From positions 109,743 through 173,742 of the forward strand of contig CAXTVX010000002.1 of assembly GCA_964247755.1 (NCBI GenBank): 64,000 nucleotides of DNA, in the 5' to 3' direction. This DNA comes from Lichenicola sp964247755. Its GTDB lineage: Bacteria > Pseudomonadota > Alphaproteobacteria > Acetobacterales > Acetobacteraceae. Every line of letters begins with the position of its first letter. The stretch's first letter is position 1. Positions 1 through 9,643 of the stretch are shown here, one piece after another. Made by a program: the position numbers and the translations under genes. The notes below the pieces were generated by a model. The model saw only the letters and a list, made by a program, of their open reading frames with translations, ran no database searches and was not told the origin of the DNA.

Positions 1-81
1 CACGCAGCCTGCCGGCGCCGGCTGGTCGGCGCAGGCGGCGACCGGCAGCAGCGCGGCGAGCAGCACCGCCCGCTGCCTCAC
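1..81 (-). CDS. Lipoprotein, N-terminal fragment running off the left edge
   Basis: Reading leftward, a GTG codon (81-79) overlaps the thiD stop and opens a frame still open at base 1 (27 codons visible). The peptide begins VRQRAVLLAALLPVAAC: two arginines, a short hydrophobic stretch, then a lipobox (V-A-A-C) with the lipidated Cys at residue 17. This is a classic signal-peptidase II signal followed by a Pro/Ala-rich stretch. The stop/start overlap implies translational coupling to thiD. The mature protein lies outside the window, so its function cannot be assigned. The lipobox makes chance unlikely, but the fragment is short. Confidence 0.6.
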   Translation of the reverse strand, partial: MRQRAVLLAALLPVAACADQPAPAGCV

Positions 82-881
82 CCCACGCGCACCATGTGGT
101 TCAGCGGCCCGGCCCCGGCGCCGTAGCCGGGTGCGGCACCGATCGCCGCCCGCACGTAGTCGCGCGCCCGCACCACCGCGGGACGCAGCGCCATCCCCTG
201 CGCCAGGCCGGTCGCCACCGCGCTGGCCAGGGTGCAGCCGGTGCCGTGGGTGTGGCGGGTGTCGATGCGGGGTGCGGCGAAGCGTTCACGGCCGTCGGGC
301 GTCGCCAGCAGGTCGACGACCTCCTCGCCCGGCAGGTGGCCGCCCTTCAGCAGCACCGCCGGCACGCCCAGGGCGAGCAGCGCGTCCGCGGCCCGGTGCA
401 TGTCGTCCACGCTGTCGATCCGCAGGCCCGACAGCGCTTCGGCTTCCGGCAGGTTGGGCGTCAGCAGCGTCGCCAGCGGCAGCAGGTTGCGCCTGAGGCT
501 GTCCATCGCGTCCGCCGCCAGCAGCCGGTGTCCGCCCTTGGCCACCATCACCGGGTCCAGCACCAGGGGCACGCCGCGGTGCCGGCCGAGGCAGTCGGCC
601 ACGGTCTCGATCAGGGCCGGGTCGCCCAGCATGCCGGTCTTGAAGGCGTCGGCGCCGAGATCGGCCAGCACGCACTCGATCTGCAGGCGCAGGAAGTCCG
701 GCGGCACCGGCAGCACGCCGTGCACGCCGAGCGTGTTCTGCGCCGTCAGCGCGGTGACCGCGGTCATGGCGTAGCCGCCCAGCGCGGTCGCAGTCTTGAT
801 GTCGGCCTGGATGCCGGCGCCGCCGCCGGAATCGCTGCCGGCTATGATCAGGATGCGGCCGGGCGGGATGGGACCGGCCAC
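78..881 (-). CDS. thiD: Hydroxymethylpyrimidine/phosphomethylpyrimidine kinase ThiD
   Basis: Bifunctional kinase of thiamine biosynthesis that phosphorylates HMP and then HMP-P to HMP-PP, the pyrimidine half of thiamine. The 267-residue length is normal for ThiD. Visible motifs are the N-terminal substrate loop GSDSGGGAGIQAD (residues 15-27), the central LDPVMVAKGG segment, and the ribokinase-fold anion hole HGTGC (212-216), whose Cys is the family's catalytic-loop residue. The start is GTG at 881, three bases after the glmM stop, with no ATG nearby, so the gene is probably translated from a folP-glmM-thiD message. No TPP riboswitch is visible; the gene appears to ride on its neighbours' transcription. 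Confidence 0.93.
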   Translation of the reverse strand: MAGPIPPGRILIIAGSDSGGGAGIQADIKTATALGGYAMTAVTALTAQNTLGVHGVLPVPPDFLRLQIECVLADLGADAFKTGMLGDPALIETVADCLGRHRGVPLVLDPVMVAKGGHRLLAADAMDSLRRNLLPLATLLTPNLPEAEALSGLRIDSVDDMHRAADALLALGVPAVLLKGGHLPGEEVVDLLATPDGRERFAAPRIDTRHTHGTGCTLASAVATGLAQGMALRPAVVRARDYVRAAIGAAPGYGAGAGPLNHMVRVG

Positions 882-884
882 GCC

Positions 885-2285
885 TCAGGCCGCCAGGGCA
901 GCGCGCCGGATCGCCTCGCACACGCCAGCGACGACGCGGGCGACCAGCGCCTCGTCCTCCGCTTCCGCCATCACCCGCACCACGGGCTCGGTGCCGCTTT
1001 CGCGCAGCAGCAGCCGTCCGGTGGCGCCCAGCTCGTTCTCGGCCCAGCGCCTGGCCTCGATCACCGCCGGGCTGGTCAGCGGCGAGCGCCCGCTGAAGCG
1101 CTCGTTGCGGAGCAGCTGCGGGAACGGCGTGAACAGGCGCAGCACCTGGCTCGCCGGCTGGCCGTGCTCGACCAGCACCGACAGCACCTGGAGGGCGGCG
1201 ATCAGCCCGTCGCCGGTGGTGGCGAAGTCCGACACCACCATGTGGCCGGACTGCTCGCCGCCGACGTTCATGCCGAGCTCGCGCATCCGCTCCACCACGT
1301 AGCGGTCGCCGACCGCGGTGCGCTCCAGCCGGAGGCCCGCTTCCGCCAGCAGCCTCTCCAGACCCATGTTGGACATCACCGTGGCGACGACCCCGCCGCC
1401 GCGCAGCCGGCCGCTGGCGGCCCAGGAGCCGGCGATCAGCGCCAGGATCTGGTCGCCGTCCACCAGCTGGCCGCGCTCGTCGCAGATCAGCAGCCGGTCG
1501 GCGTCGCCGTCCAGCGCCAGGCCGAGGTCGGCGCGATGCTCCAGCACCGCGGCACTGAGCGCCTGCGGGCTGGTCGAGCCGCACTGGTGGTTGATGTTGA
1601 GCCCGTCGGGGTTGCAGCCGATCCGCACCACCTCGGCGCCCAGCTCCCAGAGTGCCGTGGGGGCGACGCGGTAGGCGGCGCCGTTGGCGCAGTCGATCAC
1701 GATGCGCAACCCGTCCAGGCGGCGGCCGCGCGGGAAGCTGGCCTTGGCGCTTTCCACGTAGCGGCCGGCGGCGTCGGTCAGGCGCGAGGCGCGGCCGATC
1801 AGGTCGGGAGCGGCGAGCCGACCGGACAGGTCCGAGCCCATCAGGGCCTCGATCTCCTCCTCCGCGTCGTCGGACAGCTTGAACCCGTCCGGGCCGAACA
1901 GCTTGATGCCGTTGTCCTCGAACGCGTTGTGCGAGGCGGAGATCATCACGCCGAGGTCGGCGCGGAGCGAGCGGGTGAGCAGCGCGATCGCCGGCGTCGG
2001 CAGCGGTCCGACCAGGGTGACGTCGATGCCGGCGGACAGGAAGCCCGACACCAGGGCGCACTCGATCATGTAGCCGGACAGGCGGGTGTCCTTGCCGAGC
2101 ACGACGCGGTGGCGGTGGGTGCCGCGACGGAAGCGCAGGCCGGCGGCCTGGCCCAGGCGCTGCGCCACCTCCACCGTCATCGGGTCGACGTTGGCGGTGC
2201 CCCTGATCCCGTCGGTCCCGAACAGCTTCCGCCCACCGCCCATCACACGCCCTTCCGGCTTCCCGGACCGATTTAGCTCAGCCAT
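885..2285 (-). CDS. glmM: Phosphoglucosamine mutase GlmM
   Basis: Converts glucosamine-6-phosphate to glucosamine-1-phosphate for UDP-GlcNAc, and so for peptidoglycan and LPS. It has 466 residues. The phosphoserine loop ISASHN is at 115-120 (S118 is the expected phosphoserine), the metal loop DGDADR at 259-264, and the sugar-phosphate loop RESGTEP near the C terminus. The ATG at 2285 overlaps the folP stop by 8 bp. A second ATG 14 codons in (2243) gives the more usual start, just before RKLFGTDGIRG, and has its own AAGGG ribosome-binding site, so the first 14 residues are uncertain. The folP-glmM order is conserved in many proteobacteria. Confidence 0.95.
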   Translation of the reverse strand: MAELNRSGKPEGRVMGGGRKLFGTDGIRGTANVDPMTVEVAQRLGQAAGLRFRRGTHRHRVVLGKDTRLSGYMIECALVSGFLSAGIDVTLVGPLPTPAIALLTRSLRADLGVMISASHNAFEDNGIKLFGPDGFKLSDDAEEEIEALMGSDLSGRLAAPDLIGRASRLTDAAGRYVESAKASFPRGRRLDGLRIVIDCANGAAYRVAPTALWELGAEVVRIGCNPDGLNINHQCGSTSPQALSAAVLEHRADLGLALDGDADRLLICDERGQLVDGDQILALIAGSWAASGRLRGGGVVATVMSNMGLERLLAEAGLRLERTAVGDRYVVERMRELGMNVGGEQSGHMVVSDFATTGDGLIAALQVLSVLVEHGQPASQVLRLFTPFPQLLRNERFSGRSPLTSPAVIEARRWAENELGATGRLLLRESGTEPVVRVMAEAEDEALVARVVAGVCEAIRRAALAA

Positions 2286-3312
2286 GGATCGCCTGCCAGA
2301 GACGCACCGCCTGCACCGTTTCCGCCACGTCGTGCACGCGCAGGATGCAGCCCGGCAGCGACAGTGCCGGCAGGGCGGCGGCGATCGAGCCAGGGAACCG
2401 GTCGGTCACCGACGCGGCCCCGCCGATGCGGCCGACGAAGCCCTTGCGCGACACGCCCAGCAGCACCCGGCAGCCGAAACCGGCCAGGATCGGCAGGCGG
2501 CGCAGCAGCTCCAGGTTCTGCGCGTCGGTCTTCGCGAAGCCGATGCCGGGATCGACCAGCAGGCGGGCACGGTCGATGCCGGCGCGTTCCGCTCCCGCGA
2601 TCCGCCCGGCCAGCTCATGCACCACGTCGACCGCGACGTCGCCGTATTCGGTCAGCGACTGCATGGTCTGCGGCGTGCCGCGCATGTGCATCAACACCAC
2701 CGGGCAGGATGCGGCGGCCAGCACCCCGCGCGACGCCGGATCGTGCGCCAGCGCCGACACGTCGTTGACCAGGCGTGCGCCGGCGTCGAGGGCGGCGCGC
2801 ATGGTAGCGGCGTTGCGCGTGTCCACCGACAGCGGGACCCCCTGCCCGGCCAGCGCCCGGAGCAGCGGCAGCACGCGGGCCTGCTCCTCCTCGGGGGGCA
2901 CCGGCACGGCACCCGGCCGGGTGCTTTCGCCGCCGATGTCGAGGAGGTCGGCGCCGGCCTCGATCATGGCGCGGGCGGCGGCCACCGCGCGGTCGAGGTC
3001 GGCATGGCGGCCGCCGTCGCTGAAGCTGTCCGGCGTGCGGTTCAGGATGCCCATGACCAGCGGGCCGGGCGGCAGGCCGGCGGTGGCGGGCGGCATCGTC
3101 AGCCTGGACCGCAGCGTCGCCCAATTGTCCGGGATGGCGGTGGCGGGGACGATGCGGCGGGTGTGGTTCTCGATCAGCGCGGCCAGGGAGAACGCGGCGG
3201 GGCCTCCGGCGAGCGGAAGGGCGGCACCGGCAGCACGGGCGTCTCGGGCGGCAGGGCCATGCAGCAGGCCGAGCGGCTCGATCAGGCGGTGCGTCGTCAT
3301 CGTCTCAGGCAT
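2278..3312 (-). CDS. folP: Dihydropteroate synthase FolP
   Basis: Condenses p-aminobenzoate with hydroxymethyl-dihydropterin pyrophosphate to dihydropteroate, the sulfonamide-target step of folate synthesis. Hallmarks are MGILNRTPDSFSDGG (87-101), IGGESTRPGA (126-135) and the C-terminal GVSRKGFVGRI loop. The protein has 344 residues against about 280 for the family; the excess is an N-terminal extension of about 80 residues with no recognisable motif. An alternative ATG exists at 3300. It heads the folP-glmM-thiD run and is divergent from the flavin reductase at 3375, with 62 bp between them. Its substrate pABA is made by pabB/pabC at 18961-21092. Confidence 0.95.
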   Translation of the reverse strand: MPETMTTHRLIEPLGLLHGPAARDARAAGAALPLAGGPAAFSLAALIENHTRRIVPATAIPDNWATLRSRLTMPPATAGLPPGPLVMGILNRTPDSFSDGGRHADLDRAVAAARAMIEAGADLLDIGGESTRPGAVPVPPEEEQARVLPLLRALAGQGVPLSVDTRNAATMRAALDAGARLVNDVSALAHDPASRGVLAAASCPVVLMHMRGTPQTMQSLTEYGDVAVDVVHELAGRIAGAERAGIDRARLLVDPGIGFAKTDAQNLELLRRLPILAGFGCRVLLGVSRKGFVGRIGGAASVTDRFPGSIAAALPALSLPGCILRVHDVAETVQAVRLWQAIHG

Positions 3313-3374
3313 GCTGCAAAAAGCGACCGTCGTCGCCAGATGCAGCGCCGTTGTTCATCCGGTAGGAGCCTTGC

Positions 3375-4448
<1,074 letters not shown>

Positions 4449-4455
4449 CATGGAA

Positions 4456-4479
4456 AGGGCCCCGCTCGCGCGGGGCCCT
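4456..4479. terminator. Hairpin terminator between convergent OYE and ftsH genes
   Basis: A perfect 10-bp stem (AGGGCCCCGC / GCGGGGCCCT) with the 4-base loop TCGC lies 7 bp after the oxidoreductase stop and 25 bp after the ftsH stop. On the minus strand it is followed by TTTCC, a short U-tract, so it suits ftsH best; on the plus strand there is no U run. Probably bidirectional. Confidence 0.75.
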
Positions 4480-4504
4480 GTTCGCAGGTGCTGGCAGTTC
4501 GGGC

Positions 4505-6424
4505 TCAGCCCGGCTGCGGCGCCGGGTCGAGACCGCCGCCGGTCGGCGGGAGCGGCTTGACCGTGGTCGGCACCGAGGCGCGGCGGTCCTGCATCGGCTC
4601 GTCGATCACCTTGCGCTCGACCGGCTCGCCGCGGAGCACCTGGCGGATCTCGTCGCCAGACAGGGTCTCGTACTCCAGCAGGCCGTTGGCAAGGCTGTGC
4701 AGATCGTCGATCCGGTCGGTCAGCAGCGTCTTGGCGTTGATGTAGGCCTGGTCGATGATCGCCTTGATCTCGCTGTCGATCTCTCGGATCGTCTGCTCCG
4801 ACACGTTCTTGTTCTGCGTCACCGAGTGGCCCAGGAACACCTCCTGGCCGTTGTCGCCGAACGAGATCATGCCGAGCTTGTCGCTCATGCCCCACTCGCT
4901 GACCATGCGCCGGGCCTGGTCGGTCGCCATCTTGATGTCACCGGATGCGCCATTGGACACGTTCTCAGCGCCGAAGATGATCTCCTCCGCGGCACGGCCG
5001 CCCATCGCCATGGTCAGCTCGGCCAGCAGCTTGGACTTGCTCTTGGAGTAGCGGTCGCCCTCCGGGAGGCTCATCACCAGGCCGAGCGCACGGCCGCGCG
5101 GGATGATGGTGGCCTTGTGCACCGGGTCGCAGCCGGGGGTGTTGATGGCGCACAGCGCGTGGCCGCCCTCGTGGTAGGCGGTCATCTTCTTCTCGGCGTC
5201 GCTCATCACCAGCGAGCGACGCTCGGCGCCCATCAACACCTTGTCCTTGGCGTTCTCGAACTCGAGCATCGCCACCGTGCGCTTGCCCATGCGGGCCGCC
5301 AGCAGCGCCGCCTCGTTCACCAGGTTGGCGAGGTCGGCACCGGAGAAGCCGGGGGTGCCGCGGGCGATGGTCTTGGGCTCGACGTCGGAGGCAAGCGGCA
5401 CCTTCTTCATGTGCACGCGCAGGATCTTCTCGCGGCCGTTCACGTCCGGGTTCGGCACCACGACCTGGCGGTCGAACCGGCCGGGACGCAGCAGCGCCGG
5501 GTCCAGCACGTCCGGACGGTTGGTGGCGGCGATCAGGATCACGCCCTCATTGCTCTCGAAGCCGTCCATCTCGACCAGCATCTGGTTGAGGGTCTGCTCG
5601 CGCTCGTCGTTGCCGCCGCCGAGGCCGGCGCCGCGATGGCGGCCGACCGCGTCGATCTCGTCGATGAAGATGATGCAGGGCGCGCTCTTCTTGCCCTGCT
5701 CGAACATGTCGCGCACGCGGGACGCGCCGACGCCCACGAACATCTCGACGAAGTCCGAGCCGGAAATGGTGAAGAACGGCACGTTGGCCTCGCCGGCGAT
5801 GGCGCGCGCCAGCAGCGTCTTGCCGGTGCCGGGGGGACCGACCAGCAGCACGCCCTTGGGGATCTTGCCGCCCAGGCGCTGGAACTTCTGCGGGTCCTTG
5901 AGGAAGTGCACGATCTCCTCGAGCTCGGCCTTGGCCTCGTCGATGCCGGCCACGTCCTCGAAGGTGATGCGGCCCTGCTTCTCGGTCAGCAGCTTGGCGC
6001 GCGACTTGCCGAAGCCCATCGCGCGGCCGCCGCCGGACTGCATCTGGCGCATCACGAAGAACCAGGCGCCGATGATCAGCAGCAGCGGCGCCCACTGCAG
6101 CAGGTAGCGGAACAAGGGGTTGACGTCGCTATCCTCGGCCTTGGCCACCACCTCGACGCCCTTGTCGGTCAAGCGGGTGACCAGGCTGGGATCCTCTGGC
6201 GTGTAGGTCTCGAACGAGGTGCCGTCGGTCAGCACGCCGGACACGTTGTGGTCCTGGATCACGACGGAGCGGACATGGCCCGCGTTCACGTCGCCGACGA
6301 AATCGGAATAGGCCAGCTGCTGCGCCGCACGCTGGCCGCTGCCGGGCTGGAACACGCTGAACAACAGCACCAGCAGCAGCGCGATGATGACCCACAGGGC
6401 CAGGTTCCGCCCGAAATTACTCAT
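4505..6424 (-). CDS. ftsH: ATP-dependent zinc metalloprotease FtsH
   Basis: Inner-membrane AAA+ protease that degrades misassembled membrane proteins and regulatory proteins. It has 639 residues, as in E. coli. Two N-terminal helices (about 5-26 and 108-125) flank a periplasmic segment. Walker A is GPPGTGKT (196-203), Walker B IIFIDEID (251-258), the second region of homology includes TNRPDVLDPALLRPGR, and the zinc site is HEGGH (418-422). The C-terminal tail is Pro-rich. The frame stays open far upstream, but MSNFGRNLALW at 6424 is the family start. The gene follows tilS, as in other alphaproteobacteria, with 167 bp between them. Confidence 0.97.
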   Translation of the reverse strand: MSNFGRNLALWVIIALLLVLLFSVFQPGSGQRAAQQLAYSDFVGDVNAGHVRSVVIQDHNVSGVLTDGTSFETYTPEDPSLVTRLTDKGVEVVAKAEDSDVNPLFRYLLQWAPLLLIIGAWFFVMRQMQSGGGRAMGFGKSRAKLLTEKQGRITFEDVAGIDEAKAELEEIVHFLKDPQKFQRLGGKIPKGVLLVGPPGTGKTLLARAIAGEANVPFFTISGSDFVEMFVGVGASRVRDMFEQGKKSAPCIIFIDEIDAVGRHRGAGLGGGNDEREQTLNQMLVEMDGFESNEGVILIAATNRPDVLDPALLRPGRFDRQVVVPNPDVNGREKILRVHMKKVPLASDVEPKTIARGTPGFSGADLANLVNEAALLAARMGKRTVAMLEFENAKDKVLMGAERRSLVMSDAEKKMTAYHEGGHALCAINTPGCDPVHKATIIPRGRALGLVMSLPEGDRYSKSKSKLLAELTMAMGGRAAEEIIFGAENVSNGASGDIKMATDQARRMVSEWGMSDKLGMISFGDNGQEVFLGHSVTQNKNVSEQTIREIDSEIKAIIDQAYINAKTLLTDRIDDLHSLANGLLEYETLSGDEIRQVLRGEPVERKVIDEPMQDRRASVPTTVKPLPPTGGGLDPAPQPG

Positions 6425-6591
6425 CTGGTCTTCTACTTCCCCGCTCGACGTGCAGCCGGAGCCGCCCGCCACAGGAGGCGGGCCGGATGATCTTAGACGA
6501 CCGGCGCGCCGAAGCCACTCCGTTCGCAACCACAGATTGGGACGAGCGCCCACCGTGGAAAGTCCCGGGCCGCGATGATGTTCGGGTCGTG

Positions 6592-7830
6592 TTAACGGCC
6601 GGTGAACAGCGACGCATCGGAGGCGGGTGCGGCGGGACGATAGCCGAACCGAAACCCGGACCAGTCGGGGGTGGCAGCCCATCCGAGATGCGGCACCGCC
6701 TGGAGCACGCCGTCCCGGCGCAACACCGGCAGGGTGGCCAGGACGGAGGCGGGGAGAATCGTGCGGCGCCGGAACAGGGCCGCTTCGGCACCAAGGGCCT
6801 CGATGCGCATGCCCGGGGGTACGGAGGCTCCGGCGGCGTCGAGAACGAAGCGCCCGTCCCACGACGCATCGTCGGCGGCCTCCACCGGGTCGCCGATCGC
6901 GTGGGCCTCGCGCAGCAGCAGCAGCCAGCCAGGGCGCAGGCGGCCTGCCGGCATCAGCCGGGTGCCGGCCAAGGTGGCGGCCAGGGTGGCCGGGCCGGGG
7001 CGGCGCAGCAGGCGATCGATCGCGGGCCGTGACGGTGGGTAGCGACGGCCGCCGACGCTGCGCAGGAGGGCGGCGAGCGCATCGGCCGGCAGCAGCGCCG
7101 GCGGCAGCAGCGCGAACCCTTCCGGACGAAGCACCGCCGCCTCCGCCAGCACCGCGGCGTCGACTGCCCTTCGACGCATCCGATCGGCGCCCGCCGCCGC
7201 GGCATCCGACAGGAGGTGCGGCACCTGGTCGCCCGGTCCGGACAGCTCCTGCCTCAGCCGCGCCCGCTGCGCCGTCCGGTCCTGGTTGGACGGGTCCTCG
7301 TTCCAGACGATCCCGTGACGGGACAGGGTGGCGCGCAGCCGGGCCGGAGCGACGGGGAGCAGCGGGCGGACCAGGCGCAGGTCGGTGGTCTCGGTCAGGC
7401 CCGCCATGCCGGCCAGCCCGTCCGGGCCGCTGCCGGCGCGGGCGCGCATCAGCACCGTTTCCGCCTGGTCGCCGGCGTGGTGGCCGAGCAGCAGGTCGAC
7501 GGCGCCGGCGTCGCGGCAGGCCCCGGTCAGCAGCCGGTAGCGTGCCTCCCGCGCCCGACGAGCGAGCGCCGGACCGGGATGAAGGTCGTGCGCCGCCAGC
7601 AGCCGGGCCTCGACGCCGCGGGACCGGAGCCCGGCAACCGTTCGCGCGGCCTCGGCGGTCGAGCCCGGACGCAGCCGGTGGTCGACCACCAGCGCCAGCA
7701 GGCGCAGGCCGCGCGCTGCGGCCCAGCGCTGCGACAGCCAGGCCAGGGCGGTGCTGTCGGCGCCGCCGGAGACCGCGACCGCCACCGGCGATCGCGCGCC
7801 CGCCCCGGGCCAGGGCCCGAGCGGCGTCAT
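6592..7830 (-). CDS. tilS: tRNA(Ile)-lysidine synthetase TilS
   Basis: ATP-dependent ligase that adds lysine to C34 of tRNA-Ile(CAU), changing its codon and amino-acid identity; essential in most bacteria. The PP-loop motif SGGADS lies at residues 21-26, followed by the LLALVVDHRLRPGS and LLLGHHAGDQAETVLMR segments typical of the N-terminal ATP-pyrophosphatase domain. The start is uncertain. ATG at 7830 has no clear ribosome-binding site, and conserved-looking codons (AEFAALM) lie upstream, so translation may begin near the cpoB stop (7881) at an unusual codon. With the ATG start it has 412 residues. It sits between cpoB and ftsH. Confidence 0.88.
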   Translation of the reverse strand: MTPLGPWPGAGARSPVAVAVSGGADSTALAWLSQRWAAARGLRLLALVVDHRLRPGSTAEAARTVAGLRSRGVEARLLAAHDLHPGPALARRAREARYRLLTGACRDAGAVDLLLGHHAGDQAETVLMRARAGSGPDGLAGMAGLTETTDLRLVRPLLPVAPARLRATLSRHGIVWNEDPSNQDRTAQRARLRQELSGPGDQVPHLLSDAAAAGADRMRRRAVDAAVLAEAAVLRPEGFALLPPALLPADALAALLRSVGGRRYPPSRPAIDRLLRRPGPATLAATLAGTRLMPAGRLRPGWLLLLREAHAIGDPVEAADDASWDGRFVLDAAGASVPPGMRIEALGAEAALFRRRTILPASVLATLPVLRRDGVLQAVPHLGWAATPDWSGFRFGYRPAAPASDASLFTGR

Positions 7831-7880
7831 CAGGGCGGCGAACTCGGCGTCGCCGACCGGCTCCGCCGCCGGAAAGCCGT

Positions 7881-8759
7881 TCAGCGGCAGCCGGCGCGGC
7901 CGCGCAGGGCAGCCGACGCGCTGCGCACGCGCGGCGCCGGCGACGGGAACTCGGCATGGAGCTTCGACAGCGCCTGGCAGGCGGAGCCCTTGTCGCCGAG
8001 CGCGATCAGCGAGGCGCTGACGCCGAGCAGCGCGTCCGGGGCGCGGCCGGAGCGCGGCGCACGGTTGTAGGTGTCGTAGTACGCCACCGCCGCCTGCTGG
8101 TACTGGTGCTGGCCGGCGAGCGACTGGCCGAGCAGGAACTGGGCGTCGATCTGGCGCGGGTTGCGCGGGCCGGACAGCACCTCCTGCGCGCTGCCCTGGG
8201 CGGCTGCGTAGTCGCGGCGCGCCAGCGCGGCGTTGCCGGCCGCGAGCGCGGATTCCGGCGTGTGCCGCACCGGCGGCGGCGGCGGCGCTGCCGGCCCGGC
8301 CTGCGGCGGTGCGGACAGGGCGCCCGGTTCCGCCAGCCCCGCTCCGGGACCGGGCGCGCCGCCATGGCCCTGCTGCAGGGCGAAGTTCATGTCGCTGATC
8401 TGCTTGGACAGGGTGGCGTTCTGCTGCTGCACCTGGTTGGCGAGCTGGTCGAGCTCGCCACGCATGTCGCGCACCTGCTGTTCCAGCGTCTGCACGCGGT
8501 CGAGCAGCTGCGGCGCCAGACCCGGGTCGACGGCGCCAGGCGGACCGGACTGGCCGCCGATCGGCGGCGCCACCGGCGCGCCGCCACCGCCGCCGCTCTC
8601 CACCTGCTCCAGCTCGTGGCGCAGCTCCAGGATCTGGTTCTGCAGCGAGATCCCTTCCCGGCTCTCGATCTGGGCCCGGGCGGCTCCGCCGCTCGCGACG
8701 GTCGCGCCGAGGCCGAGCAGAACGACGGCGCATCGCGAAAGGCAGGACACAGGACGCAT
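7881..8759 (-). CDS. cpoB: Cell division coordinator CpoB (YbgF)
   Basis: Periplasmic TPR protein that links Tol-Pal driven outer-membrane constriction to septal peptidoglycan synthesis. The ORF starts MRPVSCLSRCAVVLLGL with a Sec-type signal ending ...ARAQ. A coiled coil follows (about residues 40-110: LLDRVQTLEQQVRDMRGELD), then a Gly/Pro-rich linker, then a C-terminal TPR region (about 170-280: ALARRDYAAAQ..FLLGQSLAGQHQYQQAAVAYYDTYN). There are 292 residues. GGGGA lies 7 nt before the ATG at 8759. It follows pal, as in the canonical tol-pal cluster. Confidence 0.9.
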   Translation of the reverse strand: MRPVSCLSRCAVVLLGLGATVASGGAARAQIESREGISLQNQILELRHELEQVESGGGGGAPVAPPIGGQSGPPGAVDPGLAPQLLDRVQTLEQQVRDMRGELDQLANQVQQQNATLSKQISDMNFALQQGHGGAPGPGAGLAEPGALSAPPQAGPAAPPPPPVRHTPESALAAGNAALARRDYAAAQGSAQEVLSGPRNPRQIDAQFLLGQSLAGQHQYQQAAVAYYDTYNRAPRSGRAPDALLGVSASLIALGDKGSACQALSKLHAEFPSPAPRVRSASAALRGRAGCR

Positions 8760-8873
8760 GGACAATCCCCGGGCTCGGCAGGCCGGCGGCGCGGCCGGCG
8801 CGACGGAGGCTAGGACAGAACGGCGGCCGCATGAAGTTGCCGCACGAGGCAGCCATGTCGCTGCAAACGCGAA

Positions 8874-8897
8874 CGCCCCGGGGAGGACCCCGGGGCG
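8874..8897. terminator. Hairpin between pal and cpoB
   Basis: A perfect 10-bp stem CGCCCCGGGG / CCCCGGGGCG with loop AGGA lies 27 bp after the pal stop codon. On the minus strand it is followed by TTCGCGTTTG, a weak U-rich tail. It may terminate or attenuate transcription so that only part of the tol-pal message continues into cpoB-tilS-ftsH. Confidence 0.6.
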
Positions 8898-8923
8898 CCC
8901 GTTCGGGCCGGACGCGGCGAGCG

Positions 8924-9409
8924 TCAGCGGACGGCGGTGATCGCGTTGCGGTTCTGCGCCCAGGACTGCTCGTCGTCGCCGGTGGCGGTGGGACGGTCCT
9001 TGCCATAGGAGATGGTGGAGATGCGGTCGGCCGAGACGCCCTGCGCCACCAGGTAGTCGCGGGCGGCGTTGGCGCGGCGGTTGCCGAGCGCGATGTTGTA
9101 TTCGTCGGTGCCGCGGTCGTCGCAGTTGCCGGCGACCTGGATGGTGACCTGCGGATAACGGGCGAGCCAGGCCGCCTGGCGGCCCAGCGTGGCCTGTGCC
9201 TCGCTCGACAGGGTGTTCTGCGCGAGCTCGAAGTAGACGCGGTCGCCGACGTTGGCGACCAGGTCGGCCTCGCTGCCCGGAGCGGCGGCGCCGGTCGGAG
9301 CGGAGGTGGCGCCCAGCCCTGATGCGGAGCCGCTGTTGGCCGCCTTGTCGTCCGAACATGCCGCGAGCGCCGCGACGAGAGCGAGCGCCCCGAGAAGCTT
9401 CAGTGTCAT
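8924..9409 (-). CDS. pal: Peptidoglycan-associated lipoprotein Pal
   Basis: Outer-membrane lipoprotein that binds peptidoglycan and is the outer-membrane end of the Tol-Pal system. The start MTLKLLGALALVAALAAC (ATG 9409) carries a clear lipobox LAAC. A Ser/Gly/Ala linker is followed by an OmpA-like domain with the diaminopimelate-binding signature CDDRGTDEYN and ALGNRRANAARDYL. The 161-residue length is normal. An AGGA is 12 nt upstream. The frame extends another 22 codons upstream without signal-peptide character, so the ATG before the lipobox is chosen. The 234 bp separating it from tolB may hold its own promoter, but I see no convincing boxes. Confidence 0.95.
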   Translation of the reverse strand: MTLKLLGALALVAALAACSDDKAANSGSASGLGATSAPTGAAAPGSEADLVANVGDRVYFELAQNTLSSEAQATLGRQAAWLARYPQVTIQVAGNCDDRGTDEYNIALGNRRANAARDYLVAQGVSADRISTISYGKDRPTATGDDEQSWAQNRNAITAVR

Positions 9410-9643
9410 GGTGCTGGGTTCCTGGACGATGTGATGTAGGCGGTTCAGCCGACCGGCGGGCAGGTCCGGCCGCACTCGAGGCAGCGAGCACGAGAAGGTG
9501 GTCCGGCGAACAGCTTACGGCTGCCGATTACTGCCTCGTTTCGCACCCGGTCAAGCCGGCAACGTAGCGGCTGCCGATTCGATCCGCGGCGCCATCACTT
9601 TATTCTATGGTGTGGCTCCATGGCTCGCCTGGCCGGCGGGCGT

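Noticed and set aside
96..2276. A 726-codon plus-strand frame opposite thiD/glmM
   Set aside because: Mirrors genes with clear motifs on the other strand; its product is His/Gln/Arg/Ala low-complexity and has no ribosome-binding site.
9510..9580. Promoter for pal with TTGACC (9554-9549)
   Set aside because: The -35 is good, but no acceptable -10 lies 16-18 bp away (GTAATC or similar), so I did not list it.
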